Source: SAR202 cluster bacterium bin127 (lineage in GTDB: Bacteria > Chloroflexota > Dehalococcoidia > Lucifugimonadales > Lucifugimonadaceae). Taken from it: 36,743 nt of DNA. The position numbers and the translations under genes were made by a program. Where the stretch lies: the NCBI GenBank assembly GCA_002239045.1, contig MPNN01000017.1:1-36743 (forward strand). Direction: 5' to 3'. The notes under the pieces were generated by a model. It was not told the DNA's origin and did no database searches. It worked only from the letters and a program-made list of their open reading frames with translations. Below are positions 1 through 8,264 of the stretch, in pieces. Each line of letters begins with the position of its first letter. Positions within the stretch are counted from its first letter, which is position 1.

Positions 1-272
1 ACATCGACGTTGCGCCGGGTGTCGCGGCGGGCGGCGGTACGGCCCTTCAGGTCAGGACGCCTGGTGTCACGTGGAAGGACGTCGTGGGAACCGTAAACGG
101 TTTCGACGGTGGCGACTTCCAGAACGGCCAGCAGTTGTCGGGTAACTTTACCTTTACACCCAACGAGTCGATGCCCGTTGTGACTCCCGAACCCTTGCTT
201 CCGGGCGTCATCGGGGCCTGGTATCGCCAGGGCGTGGGATACCAGAAAGTCGCGGGGAATGTCGGCCTATAA
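1..272 (+). CDS. Probable major tail (tube) protein, C-terminal fragment
   Basis: The open frame enters from the left edge in phase 3 (first full codon at base 3) and stops with TAA at 270-272, so only the last ~89 residues are visible. They are rich in Gly, Val and Thr, look beta-structured, and show no catalytic motif. The following genes are a tail assembly chaperone with a frameshift extension and then the tape measure protein. In long-tailed phages the gene just before that pair is usually the tail tube protein, and that is the only reason for the name. The product would polymerise into the tail tube around the tape measure. Another minor tail protein with an Ig-like C-terminus is possible. 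Confidence 0.5.
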   Translation, partial: IDVAPGVAAGGGTALQVRTPGVTWKDVVGTVNGFDGGDFQNGQQLSGNFTFTPNESMPVVTPEPLLPGVIGAWYRQGVGYQKVAGNVGL

Positions 273-287
273 GGAGCCATCACGCCT

Positions 288-857
288 ATGAGCGAACCAC
301 AGTTCGTTGATTTCAAGTCCATCGCGTCGCGGGCTTCGTCGGTCAAGGTCAACGGGGTATGGACCGATCTCCGTTGGCCGACCCGCGAATGGCGGCAGCG
401 CATCGACGATGCCCAACGAGAACTCCGGGGGGGTGATCCCGTAGCCGCGGCGGAAGCCGAGAACGAGCTACCCGAAGACCCACTCGAAGCCATGGAACGC
501 CAGATCGAGTCTGGGGAGGTTGCCGAAACTCCTGAAAATGAGGAGGCTCCCGAAGTCGATCAGCAAGAACAGCGGGCCAGTAACCTTCGGTGGTGGGATA
601 CGCTTTGCTCCCTAGCACTCGCCGCGACCGTCGTGACCGATCAGGAAATGACCGTCGAGGAATGGTCGGGGATCATCTCGGCTGCCGAATCCAAGGCCGT
701 TGAGGGCCTGCAAGAACTGACTATTGAGGCGATGCGCATCTGCGGCTTCGCAGCGGCATCGAACCTGCCTCATATTCCCGCGGGTGAACCCGGCAGCCTC
801 ATCCGTAACTACGTCGCTGAAGCCCTGGAGGATATGGGGCCAACCCCTTCGATATAG
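288..857 (+). CDS. Tail assembly chaperone (lambda gpG-like)
   Basis: This 189-residue acidic protein starts at ATG 288 after AAGGAG at 270-275. The middle (about residues 45-100) is Glu/Asp/Pro-rich and likely disordered, with predicted helical parts on either side. It has no enzymatic motif. Its identity rests on position and architecture: it lies between the putative tube protein and the tape measure gene, and its end overlaps a second frame that continues as a longer product. That is the hallmark of G/GT-type chaperones, which coat the tape measure and recruit tube subunits. The TAG stop is at 855-857. Sequence similarity alone would not identify it. Confidence 0.7.
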   Translation: MSEPQFVDFKSIASRASSVKVNGVWTDLRWPTREWRQRIDDAQRELRGGDPVAAAEAENELPEDPLEAMERQIESGEVAETPENEEAPEVDQQEQRASNLRWWDTLCSLALAATVVTDQEMTVEEWSGIISAAESKAVEGLQELTIEAMRICGFAAASNLPHIPAGEPGSLIRNYVAEALEDMGPTPSI

Positions 858-1195
858 TCAAGGCCACCGGGTCGCCCTTGAGCGAGGTCTTGGCTCTATC
901 GCCCGGCCAGATTGAGATTTGGAAAGAACACCTCCGGAGGAACCCCCCAGGGGACTACATCCTCCATCAGCTCATCGCCATGATCGGCTTCATGTTCGAC
1001 TCGTGGTGTAACGGCGAGAACGCCCGACAGGACCGTTGGTTTTTCTGGTTGAACGATCTATCTCCGAAGAAGCAGCAGCCGAAGATCACCGATGGCACGT
1101 CCGAGGAGGACCTTGACCTTGGGCGCCGCGCGTTGTTGGACTCAATGGGGATAGACGCTGATGCCAGGCGGCAGCATACGCATAGCCAATGCTGA
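821..1195 (+). CDS. Tail assembly chaperone, -1 frameshift extension (gpT-like part of a GT fusion)
   Basis: This frame is open from just after a TGA at 818-820 to the TGA at 1193-1195, about 124 codons. It lies -1 relative to the chaperone gene. Its first convincing peptide (NPFDIV, then SEVLALSPGQIEIW) begins around 842, before the upstream stop at 855-857. The only early independent start is TTG 878, without a good SD. It is therefore best read as a C-terminal extension made by -1 frameshifting within 821-857. In the known system the long GT product binds the tape measure and the tube protein. Its end overlaps the tape measure start by 35 bases. Confidence 0.7.
   Translation, partial: SPGGYGANPFDIVKATGSPLSEVLALSPGQIEIWKEHLRRNPPGDYILHQLIAMIGFMFDSWCNGENARQDRWFFWLNDLSPKKQQPKITDGTSEEDLDLGRRALLDSMGIDADARRQHTHSQC
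836..851 (+). promoter_or_regulatory. Candidate -1 programmed frameshift site
   Basis: The zero frame here reads GGG CCA ACC CCT TCG ATA TAG. The shift must occur between the -1 frame stop at 818-820 and the zero-frame stop at 855-857. GGGG at 836-839 and CCCCTT at 844-849 are the only runs that let a tRNA re-pair one base back. No textbook X XXY YYZ heptamer is present, so the exact slip codon is undecided. Confidence 0.45.
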
Positions 1196-4100
1196 CATAG
1201 CGTTTTCTGCCAACACAGCCGATTACACTCGCGGCCTGCAGCAAATGCGGGCCCAAAATCTCACGATGCAAAGGTCATTTATTGACCTTTCGCGCCCCAT
1301 CGCACAGTTCACCGAATCCATCCGGTCGTCACTCATCGCCACGGTTGCCTACGCCGCTGGTGTTGGTGCGATCATCGGCGGCACCGAAAGGGCTGCGTCC
1401 TCCTTCATCCAATTCGAGGCCGGCCTAACCTCGGTGCAGAAGACCGCCGACCTCACGGTGCGCGAAACCGAGCGCCTGGGCGATGCGGTCAACCGTCTCG
1501 TGACCGAGCAATCGGTACTCGGCGGGCCACTGCCCATCCTGCGGCAAGACTTGTTGGAAATTTTGGATGTCGCGGGCCAGATGAACATCACGGGGATCCC
1601 AAATCTCCGGGCTTTCGGGGAAGCCGTTGGGCTCCTAACCCTCACTACTGACCTGCAGGGTGCCAGGGCTGCCGATGCCCTTGGGTCAGTCATCGCTAAC
1701 ACCCGAGCTGCGGCGGATGAATCGCTCGGCCTCGCGTCAGCCATCACGCGCCTTGGTAACGTCAACCGCGGTGGTGAAGCGGGAATCATCGGCTTGGCCG
1801 AACGTCTTGCCCAGGGTGCCTCGCGTTTCGATCTCGCGGCTGAAGACATCTTGGCTGTCGCGGCAACACTTTCACAACGCAGCCTCCAACCAGAACTGGC
1901 GGGTACGGCGTTCCAGCGGACCCTGAGTGAACTTCAGGACGCAGCCAATGCAGCCATTCAGGGCAACGATGAAGTCCTGCGGGAAGTCGCGCGCAACCTC
2001 GACACGGCTTACGGGTCGATCCAGGACCGCATCGAGCTTCTCCTGCAAACAATTGACCAAGGGGACTTCGTAGGTGGTCTGAAATTACTGCTCGAAGCGT
2101 TCAGCAATGCTGGCCCGCGGGGAAGTGGTGGGCTCATTACGACGCTTTTCGGCGGCGAGTCCCCACCCGCTCGTATATCGGCTTTCCTCGGCTCACTCTC
2201 ACTTGAGCAGGAACGACTGGCCCGTAACACCCGGCTCGCGGCTGAAGAAATGGAGTCGCAGAACGCCATCATTCGTGAGGCGTCTCTATTCGCTGATGAT
2301 GCCGGCGCACGGTTGCAGATCGTCGGGAATCAACTCCAACAACAAGCGACGAGGATCGGCGGATTTCTCGTCGGGGCATTCCTTCCCGTGGCGGAAAACT
2401 TCCGCGCTATTGAGGTCGCGGCGGTTGCAGTCGGGACGGCGCTCGCGAGTTCATTTGGCAGGAGTTACATACAACGCGCTCGGGAGGCCAACGAGGCTTC
2501 AAAGCAGCAGTCACAGAACGCCATATCAGAAGCCCGTACCAGGGCTGCTGCGAGCATCGACACAATCCGCGCCAACCGTGAGATTCAATCTAGTTACCGC
2601 AACCAGGTAGAGCAAACAGAACGGCTCCGCCGTGCCCAGGAGCGTGTTGCCCAGGCCCAAGCCAACACGCTTTCTTCGCGGCGCGTTGAATCCCAAGCGA
2701 CAGCGACTCTCGACGACGCAAACCGACGTCGACTCCAGGCCCATTACCAACTACTCCGGGCCGACCTCAACCCCGAACAGGACCGCGCAGCCCGCCTCGC
2801 CCTTATGCGGGCCGAAGCCGACCGTACCCAGGCGCGCAATGCGATCCAGTTCGCCCGCACCCAGGTCGCAACCCAAGAGAATGTCCGGGTAGTCAACCAG
2901 CGCATCATTGACTCGTACCAGCAGGGCAACGTGACCCTGACGGACTACCGCAACGCCACGCGCAGGATTGCCGATGCCGAAAAGGGACTCGCGCGGAACC
3001 GAGAGATCATTGCGAACAATCTCCGCAACCTCCAACGCGGGACCACTCTCTACACCCGAACCCTTGGCCGTCTCCGCAATGTATATAACGCGATCGGTGG
3101 ACTGCCGGGGCTTCTCATAACGGGACTCACGACGGGTCTCGCACTCCTGGCCAACTTCGGAAGAAGGGCGGCAGACGAAGCCCGGCGAGTCCAGGACAAC
3201 ATGGAGGACCTGCGCAACGAGATTCGTCGATCGCAGGAACTTCAACTGTCGCCCCAGGGCGATGCGCTCCGCCGTGTTGAGTCTGACCTTGAGAACCTTC
3301 GGCGCCAGGCGGATGAAATACGTCGCCAGATCGAGCAGGATCAGCAGCGCCGTAGTGAGGTCGGCCAATTCCGCCAGCAGGATTTGGCGGACGAACTGGC
3401 CGAATCGCCTTTCTTCCGAGGTTTGGGAGACAGTGGCGAGACGCTGCGCGTTGTCGAGAGACGCCTCGAAGGTATCAATCGGCAAGCCATAGTACTGAAT
3501 GAACTCGTCGTTACCGGGCGGCGAGCGTTTGGGTCGTATGAGGCGACCTTGCGGGAAGCCTCGCAACGCATCGGCCAGTTCTTCGGTGCTGCCAACCGGG
3601 TTGGTGATGGCCTTGTCACGACGTTCCGAAGACTCGAACTCTCGCTGGAGGGTCCCACACAAAGGATTCGGGAATTCCAGGAGCAACTGCAGGACGTTAC
3701 CAACGAGGCCATACGTCAATCGCAACTCGACTTCGAGATCGCGGGACTCGACCCTGAGGAGCAAAACCGCCAAATCCTGGTATTCCAGGAGCAGCTTGCG
3801 ATCCGTCAGCGCCAGATACAGGCGGAGCGTGATCTTCGTGACGCGAGGGAAAACGTCGACCGCGCCACGGTACTCCGGGACATCGCTCAATCCGAGGCGC
3901 AACGAGTCGGCATCGCCACTGAACTCGGAGAGGAAGCGGCGAAGCAGGCAGCCCAGGCGCAGAGAAATCTCGATGCGGCCATTTTGATCCTGCGGGCGAA
4001 GCAGGCCGAAGTCTTCTTTACCCGTGACCTGACGCTTGAAGAAGGGCGCAGGGCCGATCTTGCCCGACAAGCTGCGGCAGCCCGCCAGGCCGAGATAGCC

Positions 4101-6704
4101 GCCGCCGTGAATGCGTTTGTCCCTGCGGTGCGCCCCGACTTCCGTAGTGTTGAGCTTGGTGTCGAAGAAGAAATCGCCGCGATCAGGAGGTCAGTCGAGG
4201 AAGAAGAACGCGCGGCACAGCAGCGTGTGGCGATAACCAACCGCCGCACGAGGGAACAGCAGGCGGCGCTCGCGGCGCAATTCGAGACCCAGAACCGATA
4301 CGACCAACTCCGGCAATCCGCTATCGCGGACTTCCAAAACTCCCAACAGCGCCTGGTCAACGTCAGTCAGCGCCTGAACGACATTGACCAGCAGCGGTTA
4401 ATCACGACGGGCAACCAACTCGATGCGTTGCTCGAAGAACGGAACAACCTCCGTCAGACACGCGAAGCCCTCATTGCCGAGGTAGCGGAGCGCGGCCGCG
4501 CCATCGGTATCTACGACCAGCAAGCCGAAGCCTTGGAGCGACTCGCACAGCGCCGGGGAGAGTTGGCCGCGGCAGAGGCGCGAATCCAGGCGATCGTTCC
4601 CGAAGTCCGCCCCGATACCCTGGGTGCGCAGCGCGAGGCCGACGAACAGATACAGGGGCTTCGTCGCATCGTCCGGGAGCGTCAGCGGGCAGCGATCCAG
4701 CAACTTCGGATCCGCAGTGCTACGACCCAGGAAGAACGCGCGGCACTCGAAGGCCAGTTCCGCATCGAGAATCGGTTTAACGACCTGCGGTTGACCGCGA
4801 TTCAGGACCTCGCCGATGCGCGACGCCAACTGGCCGACACCACCACCCTGATCGCCCAGGTCGAGAGCGAACTCCAAACGGCCACAGGACCCCGGATCGG
4901 GTTCCTCAATGACGAGATCGACGGGCTGCGGCGCCTGCAGGCCCAACAGGTCGCGGACATCCAGACCCGGCAGGTTTCGGTCAGCGCGATCGAGAGACAG
5001 ACGGGTACGGTCCAGGAGTTGGCCCAAAGCATCGCGGCTCTGTCTGCGCAGGCTGCCCAGACTCAAGCCTTTATCCCCGCCGCCCGACCGGACTTCCGTG
5101 GGGTCGAACTCCAAATCGAAGACGAGATCGCCGCGATTCGCCGGACGGTTGAGGAAGAAGAACGGGCGGCTGCGCAGCGTGTGGCGATCACGAGTAGGAG
5201 GACACGCGAGCAACAGGCGGCACTCCAAGCGCAGCTCGAGACCGAAAACACATTCAACGACCTGCGTATCACGGCGATCGAGGAATACGAGACCGCACAA
5301 CAGCGCCTGGTCAACGTCAATCGGCTCCTGGCGGACATCGCGCGGGATCGTCAGACGGCGAGCGTCAACGAACTCGATGCGTTGATCCAGGAAAGAGCCG
5401 CGGCACTCCAAACCCGTGAAACGCTCATCGCTGAAGTCGCGGAGCGCCGAAGAGCCATCGCGGTTCTCGATGCCCAGGCGGATGCGTTCGCCGACTTCGC
5501 CCAGAGACGGGCCGACTTGGCCCGGGCCGAGGCCCGCAGGGAGGCGGTGGTTCTCCCTGTCCGGCCTGACTTCGCCGGCGCCCAACGTGAGGCCGACGAG
5601 CAGATTCAACAAATTCGGCGGGTCATTGAAGAACGACGGAGGGCCGCAGCGCAACGTCGGGACATCGAGGGTGCCGCAAACGAAAGAGAGCGTGTTGGGC
5701 TTGGGGCGCAGTTTGAGATCGAGGATCAGTTTCGTCAGGCCCAGATACGGACGCTCGACCAGGTGGACGCGGCACGGCGAAGGCTGGCTGATTCGAGTCG
5801 TTTGCTCGCAACGGTCGAGAGTGAAATCCAATCCGCCACGGGACCCCGGCTGGCCCAACTACTCACGGAGCAGGACCAGTTACGCGATTCGATTGCGAAC
5901 CAGACTGCCGAGGTCGAGACCCGCCAACGTGTCGTGGAAGCCCTTCGGGGACAAGCTGGCGCGGCTGCCGAACTCGCACGGTCTAACAGGGAGCTCGCCG
6001 AGCAGGACATTCGGGGGCCACTCGAACAGTATCGGCGCGACCTTGAGAGTGTTCGGGAGGAGATCGAGAGCCTTGCGGTCGATGGCATCCGGGGGTTCTC
6101 GCAGGAACTCACGTCGGCGATATTCGAGGCCGACAAGTCATTCACAGACTTCTTCGACAACATCGGCCAAAGGCTTATCCAACTAATTTTCGAGGCAACC
6201 TTAGTACAGAACATCCTTAATGCCGTGACTGCGGGTATTGGATCACTCGGTAGCGACGGCGGGGGTGGTCAGGGTCCAGAGATATTCCACTCGGGCGGCA
6301 TTGCAGGCCGCGCAGCGCAGCGCCGACCGTTTGGCCGGGCGATGCTCCGCCCGGGCGAGCGCCTTGCGATCATCCTCGATGATGAAGAGGTCCTGACGAG
6401 TCGGGATCCGCGCCATCGGTGGAATGTCCGCTCCCAGAGTTACGAGGACCTGCGGGCATACATTTCGCGCCTACCGCGGCACCACGAAGGGCGTGGGCCG
6501 GTCAATGGGCAGTCGGGCGCGACGATGGGCGCAGCGCCGATGAATGTCCGGTTCGAGTTGATAAACGAGACGGCTTCGCCCGCGCGGGCCGTCGATGGTG
6601 GGAATCGGTTTGACGGTGATACGTTCGTCCAAACCGTGATACTTAGGGATTTTCGTGCCAGTGGACCGATAAGCCAAGCGGTGAAATCGTTGCCCAGGAG
6701 ATAG
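1161..6704 (+). CDS. Tail tape measure protein (TP901/PhageMin_Tail type)
   Basis: This 1847-residue protein sets tail length and is threaded through the tail tube, later helping genome passage. Start is ATG 1161 with GGGGA about ten bases upstream, overlapping the chaperone extension. Residues ~1-300 resemble the TP901 family tape-measure core (FEAGLTSVQKTA near 85, then a helical domain with an AAATLSQRS-like motif). Hydrophobic stretches lie near residues 58-74 and 644-668. Long Gln/Arg/Glu-rich coiled coils fill ~420-640 and ~670-1640. Residues 985-1620 are four exact-length 159-residue repeats (see repeat entry). The C-terminus (~1730 onward) is Gly/Pro-richer with an HSGGIAG segment. 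By the usual rule of about 1.5 angstrom per residue the tail would be long, roughly 250-280 nm. Large antisense ORFs here are coding shadows. Confidence 0.93.
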   Translation: MPGGSIRIANADIAFSANTADYTRGLQQMRAQNLTMQRSFIDLSRPIAQFTESIRSSLIATVAYAAGVGAIIGGTERAASSFIQFEAGLTSVQKTADLTVRETERLGDAVNRLVTEQSVLGGPLPILRQDLLEILDVAGQMNITGIPNLRAFGEAVGLLTLTTDLQGARAADALGSVIANTRAAADESLGLASAITRLGNVNRGGEAGIIGLAERLAQGASRFDLAAEDILAVAATLSQRSLQPELAGTAFQRTLSELQDAANAAIQGNDEVLREVARNLDTAYGSIQDRIELLLQTIDQGDFVGGLKLLLEAFSNAGPRGSGGLITTLFGGESPPARISAFLGSLSLEQERLARNTRLAAEEMESQNAIIREASLFADDAGARLQIVGNQLQQQATRIGGFLVGAFLPVAENFRAIEVAAVAVGTALASSFGRSYIQRAREANEASKQQSQNAISEARTRAAASIDTIRANREIQSSYRNQVEQTERLRRAQERVAQAQANTLSSRRVESQATATLDDANRRRLQAHYQLLRADLNPEQDRAARLALMRAEADRTQARNAIQFARTQVATQENVRVVNQRIIDSYQQGNVTLTDYRNATRRIADAEKGLARNREIIANNLRNLQRGTTLYTRTLGRLRNVYNAIGGLPGLLITGLTTGLALLANFGRRAADEARRVQDNMEDLRNEIRRSQELQLSPQGDALRRVESDLENLRRQADEIRRQIEQDQQRRSEVGQFRQQDLADELAESPFFRGLGDSGETLRVVERRLEGINRQAIVLNELVVTGRRAFGSYEATLREASQRIGQFFGAANRVGDGLVTTFRRLELSLEGPTQRIREFQEQLQDVTNEAIRQSQLDFEIAGLDPEEQNRQILVFQEQLAIRQRQIQAERDLRDARENVDRATVLRDIAQSEAQRVGIATELGEEAAKQAAQAQRNLDAAILILRAKQAEVFFTRDLTLEEGRRADLARQAAAARQAEIAAAVNAFVPAVRPDFRSVELGVEEEIAAIRRSVEEEERAAQQRVAITNRRTREQQAALAAQFETQNRYDQLRQSAIADFQNSQQRLVNVSQRLNDIDQQRLITTGNQLDALLEERNNLRQTREALIAEVAERGRAIGIYDQQAEALERLAQRRGELAAAEARIQAIVPEVRPDTLGAQREADEQIQGLRRIVRERQRAAIQQLRIRSATTQEERAALEGQFRIENRFNDLRLTAIQDLADARRQLADTTTLIAQVESELQTATGPRIGFLNDEIDGLRRLQAQQVADIQTRQVSVSAIERQTGTVQELAQSIAALSAQAAQTQAFIPAARPDFRGVELQIEDEIAAIRRTVEEEERAAAQRVAITSRRTREQQAALQAQLETENTFNDLRITAIEEYETAQQRLVNVNRLLADIARDRQTASVNELDALIQERAAALQTRETLIAEVAERRRAIAVLDAQADAFADFAQRRADLARAEARREAVVLPVRPDFAGAQREADEQIQQIRRVIEERRRAAAQRRDIEGAANERERVGLGAQFEIEDQFRQAQIRTLDQVDAARRRLADSSRLLATVESEIQSATGPRLAQLLTEQDQLRDSIANQTAEVETRQRVVEALRGQAGAAAELARSNRELAEQDIRGPLEQYRRDLESVREEIESLAVDGIRGFSQELTSAIFEADKSFTDFFDNIGQRLIQLIFEATLVQNILNAVTAGIGSLGSDGGGGQGPEIFHSGGIAGRAAQRRPFGRAMLRPGERLAIILDDEEVLTSRDPRHRWNVRSQSYEDLRAYISRLPRHHEGRGPVNGQSGATMGAAPMNVRFELINETASPARAVDGGNRFDGDTFVQTVILRDFRASGPISQAVKSLPRR
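4113..6020 (+). repeat. Four in-frame 477-base (159-residue) repeats, pattern A1-B1-A2-B2, in the tape measure gene
   Basis: Each unit opens with a V(P)xVRPD-like motif. The units start at 4113, 4590, 5067 and 5544 (residues 985, 1144, 1303, 1462), exactly 477 bases apart. A1 and A2 are closely alike (RPDFRS/RPDFRG, then EEEERAA, RRTREQQAAL and QRLVNV). B1 and B2 are closely alike (GAQREADEQIQ, ATGPR). A and B are distant relatives of each other. This fits an old 159-residue duplication followed by a later 954-base tandem duplication without indels. Confidence 0.9.
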
Positions 6705-6714
6705 GAGATACGTC

Positions 6715-7476
6715 GTGGGATTCAAGACAGCAGGTGCGGATTTGGCGCTCAAGGGTGGGGTACTCGCGGGCAATCGGTGGCTCGCCGCGATGTCGAGTGC
6801 GACAGTGGAGTTGTCCGGTAGTAGTTACGCTCGGAACCCCGTGGCGCTATCCGATTGGGTCAGGTCTGCCGTGTTAAACGAGACCCATCGGTACATCACG
6901 CGGGCAACGGAGGATTTTCCCCTCCCGACTGGCGCATGGGCCAACTGGACTCATTGGGGGCTCCATGGGGCGGTATCGGGAACGGCGGCCCTGTACTACG
7001 TCGGGGCACTCACGTCGGGCGGTGGCGCAGCCCAGATCGGCGCCGCGGTCGGGTGGAACGCGGGTGACTTGGGCTTGGGATTCACGGGTGCCGTGACACC
7101 CGCTGGAAGTATCAAGGCCCTGGTCGAAGGGCTACTGTCAGGGACGCGGCGATTGAGTATCCACGATGACGACCCCGCCAATCCCCAGGACCACCTCATT
7201 GACGATGCCATTCCCGTCGTTGCCGGCGATTGGACCCTGGACAACTTCAGCACGACCCGCCGGCGCGCGCGGAACAACAAGATTCTGTCGTTCGGTGCTG
7301 CGGCAACCGATCCCGCCCGGCCCGTGTGGGTAGCGATTTCCGATGGTACGGCGTCTTCGGATGATGTCCTGTGGAAGGATATGTTCGACAGCCAGGCCCA
7401 GGACCCCGCGCTTGGCGACACGATCAGTTTTGGCATGAACGTGTTGGATATTCGGGTGGTCAAGGACGCAGCATAA
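6715..7476 (+). CDS. Appendage/tail fibre-like protein, paralog copy 1
   Basis: This 253-residue protein starts at GTG 6715, with AGGAGA at 6704-6709 overlapping the tape measure stop. The N-terminus (MGFKTAGADLALKGGVL) and a 'VELSGSSYAR' segment, the middle (LLSGTRRLSIHDDDP), and the end (WVAISDG, ILWKDMFD-like, GDTISF) recur in the next gene and at the C-terminus of the gene after it. Phage proteins with 'LHTADPG ... SGGGYAR' patterns are common minor tail or fibre-associated proteins; this one seems to be a double version. It is beta-rich with no catalytic motif. Role inferred: a tail-tip or side-fibre component. Receptor binding is possible but not shown. Confidence 0.6.
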   Translation: MGFKTAGADLALKGGVLAGNRWLAAMSSATVELSGSSYARNPVALSDWVRSAVLNETHRYITRATEDFPLPTGAWANWTHWGLHGAVSGTAALYYVGALTSGGGAAQIGAAVGWNAGDLGLGFTGAVTPAGSIKALVEGLLSGTRRLSIHDDDPANPQDHLIDDAIPVVAGDWTLDNFSTTRRRARNNKILSFGAAATDPARPVWVAISDGTASSDDVLWKDMFDSQAQDPALGDTISFGMNVLDIRVVKDAA

Positions 7477-7502
7477 CCGGACGGTTTGGCAAAGGAGTCC
7501 CT

Positions 7503-8255
7503 ATGGGTCTCAAACGAGCCGGGGCCGTTCTTGGCATGAAGGGCGGGATTCTCAATCGCACAGTCCACGTCGGGGCAAAGTCGTCGACCAGCGCGGAGTT
7601 GTCCGGCAATGCCTACGCCCGGATAGCCGCGGCACTCGCGGCATGGACCCGCGCGGCTACGGGGATTTCGCAAAACACAGCAGCACTCGCGTTTCCAATA
7701 CCCACGGGAGACTATGCCGCTGCAGCCACGAGGGCAGCCCTGTATTCGGCTGCCACGGGCGGTAACGAGCTTTGGGATGAAGCCCTGGTTGCAGTCAAGG
7801 CCGCGCCTAAGTCGGGGGCCGTGTTCAGATTCCCTGCGGGTATGGTCAAGGTGTCCATCGTGGGGGGCGCGATCACCGCTGCAGGGTCGAAGGCAGCCCA
7901 GGAAGAAGGACTGGTTTCGGGGAATCGCTGGCTCACCCTCCACACGTCGGCGCCGGGAACAACAGGCGCGAACCAGGCCGGAGCTGCGATCGCGCTTCCG
8001 GCAAACGGCACGATCTTCTCGGATCACCCCTCCCCAGGTAGCGGAAAGTACAGCGTGAGGAACAACACACTGATCTCGACTGGTGTGTTGATGGCGGACC
8101 TCGCGGACACGACCCACGTGGCGCTGCGCGATGCCGCGAGCGGGGGCGCTGTCCTATGGTCCGATGCCTACGATAACGACCCCTCGGACCCCGCGGTCGG
8201 CGACACGTTCACGTTCGCTGCCAACATGCTGATTATCGGCTTCGACATAGATTAG
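7503..8255 (+). CDS. Appendage/tail fibre-like protein, paralog copy 2
   Basis: This 250-residue protein starts at ATG 7503 after AAAGGAG at 7490-7496. The frame is open further upstream to 7371, but the SD and the alignment with copy 1 (both begin MG[FL]K.AGA.L..KGG) decide the start. It repeats the copy-1 plan: 'AELSGNAYAR' near residue 35, 'GLVSGNRWLTLHTSAPG' in the middle, and 'VALRDAASGGAVLWSDAYD ... VGDTFTF' at the end. The middle motif matches the LHT.APG signature frequent in phage fibre-associated proteins. No enzyme motif is visible. It probably assembles with copy 1 or replaces it. Confidence 0.6.
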   Translation: MGLKRAGAVLGMKGGILNRTVHVGAKSSTSAELSGNAYARIAAALAAWTRAATGISQNTAALAFPIPTGDYAAAATRAALYSAATGGNELWDEALVAVKAAPKSGAVFRFPAGMVKVSIVGGAITAAGSKAAQEEGLVSGNRWLTLHTSAPGTTGANQAGAAIALPANGTIFSDHPSPGSGKYSVRNNTLISTGVLMADLADTTHVALRDAASGGAVLWSDAYDNDPSDPAVGDTFTFAANMLIIGFDID

Positions 8256-8264
8256 GGCTGCGTA

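Noticed and set aside
2751..5858. Two long antisense ORFs (439 and 486 residues, minus strand) across the tape measure gene
   Set aside because: They mirror the GC-rich coiled-coil repeats, are Leu/Arg-rich with no domain pattern or SD, and lie opposite a certain gene.
6996..8117. 373-residue minus-strand ORF across the two appendage genes
   Set aside because: It crosses two well-started plus-strand genes and lacks a domain signal.
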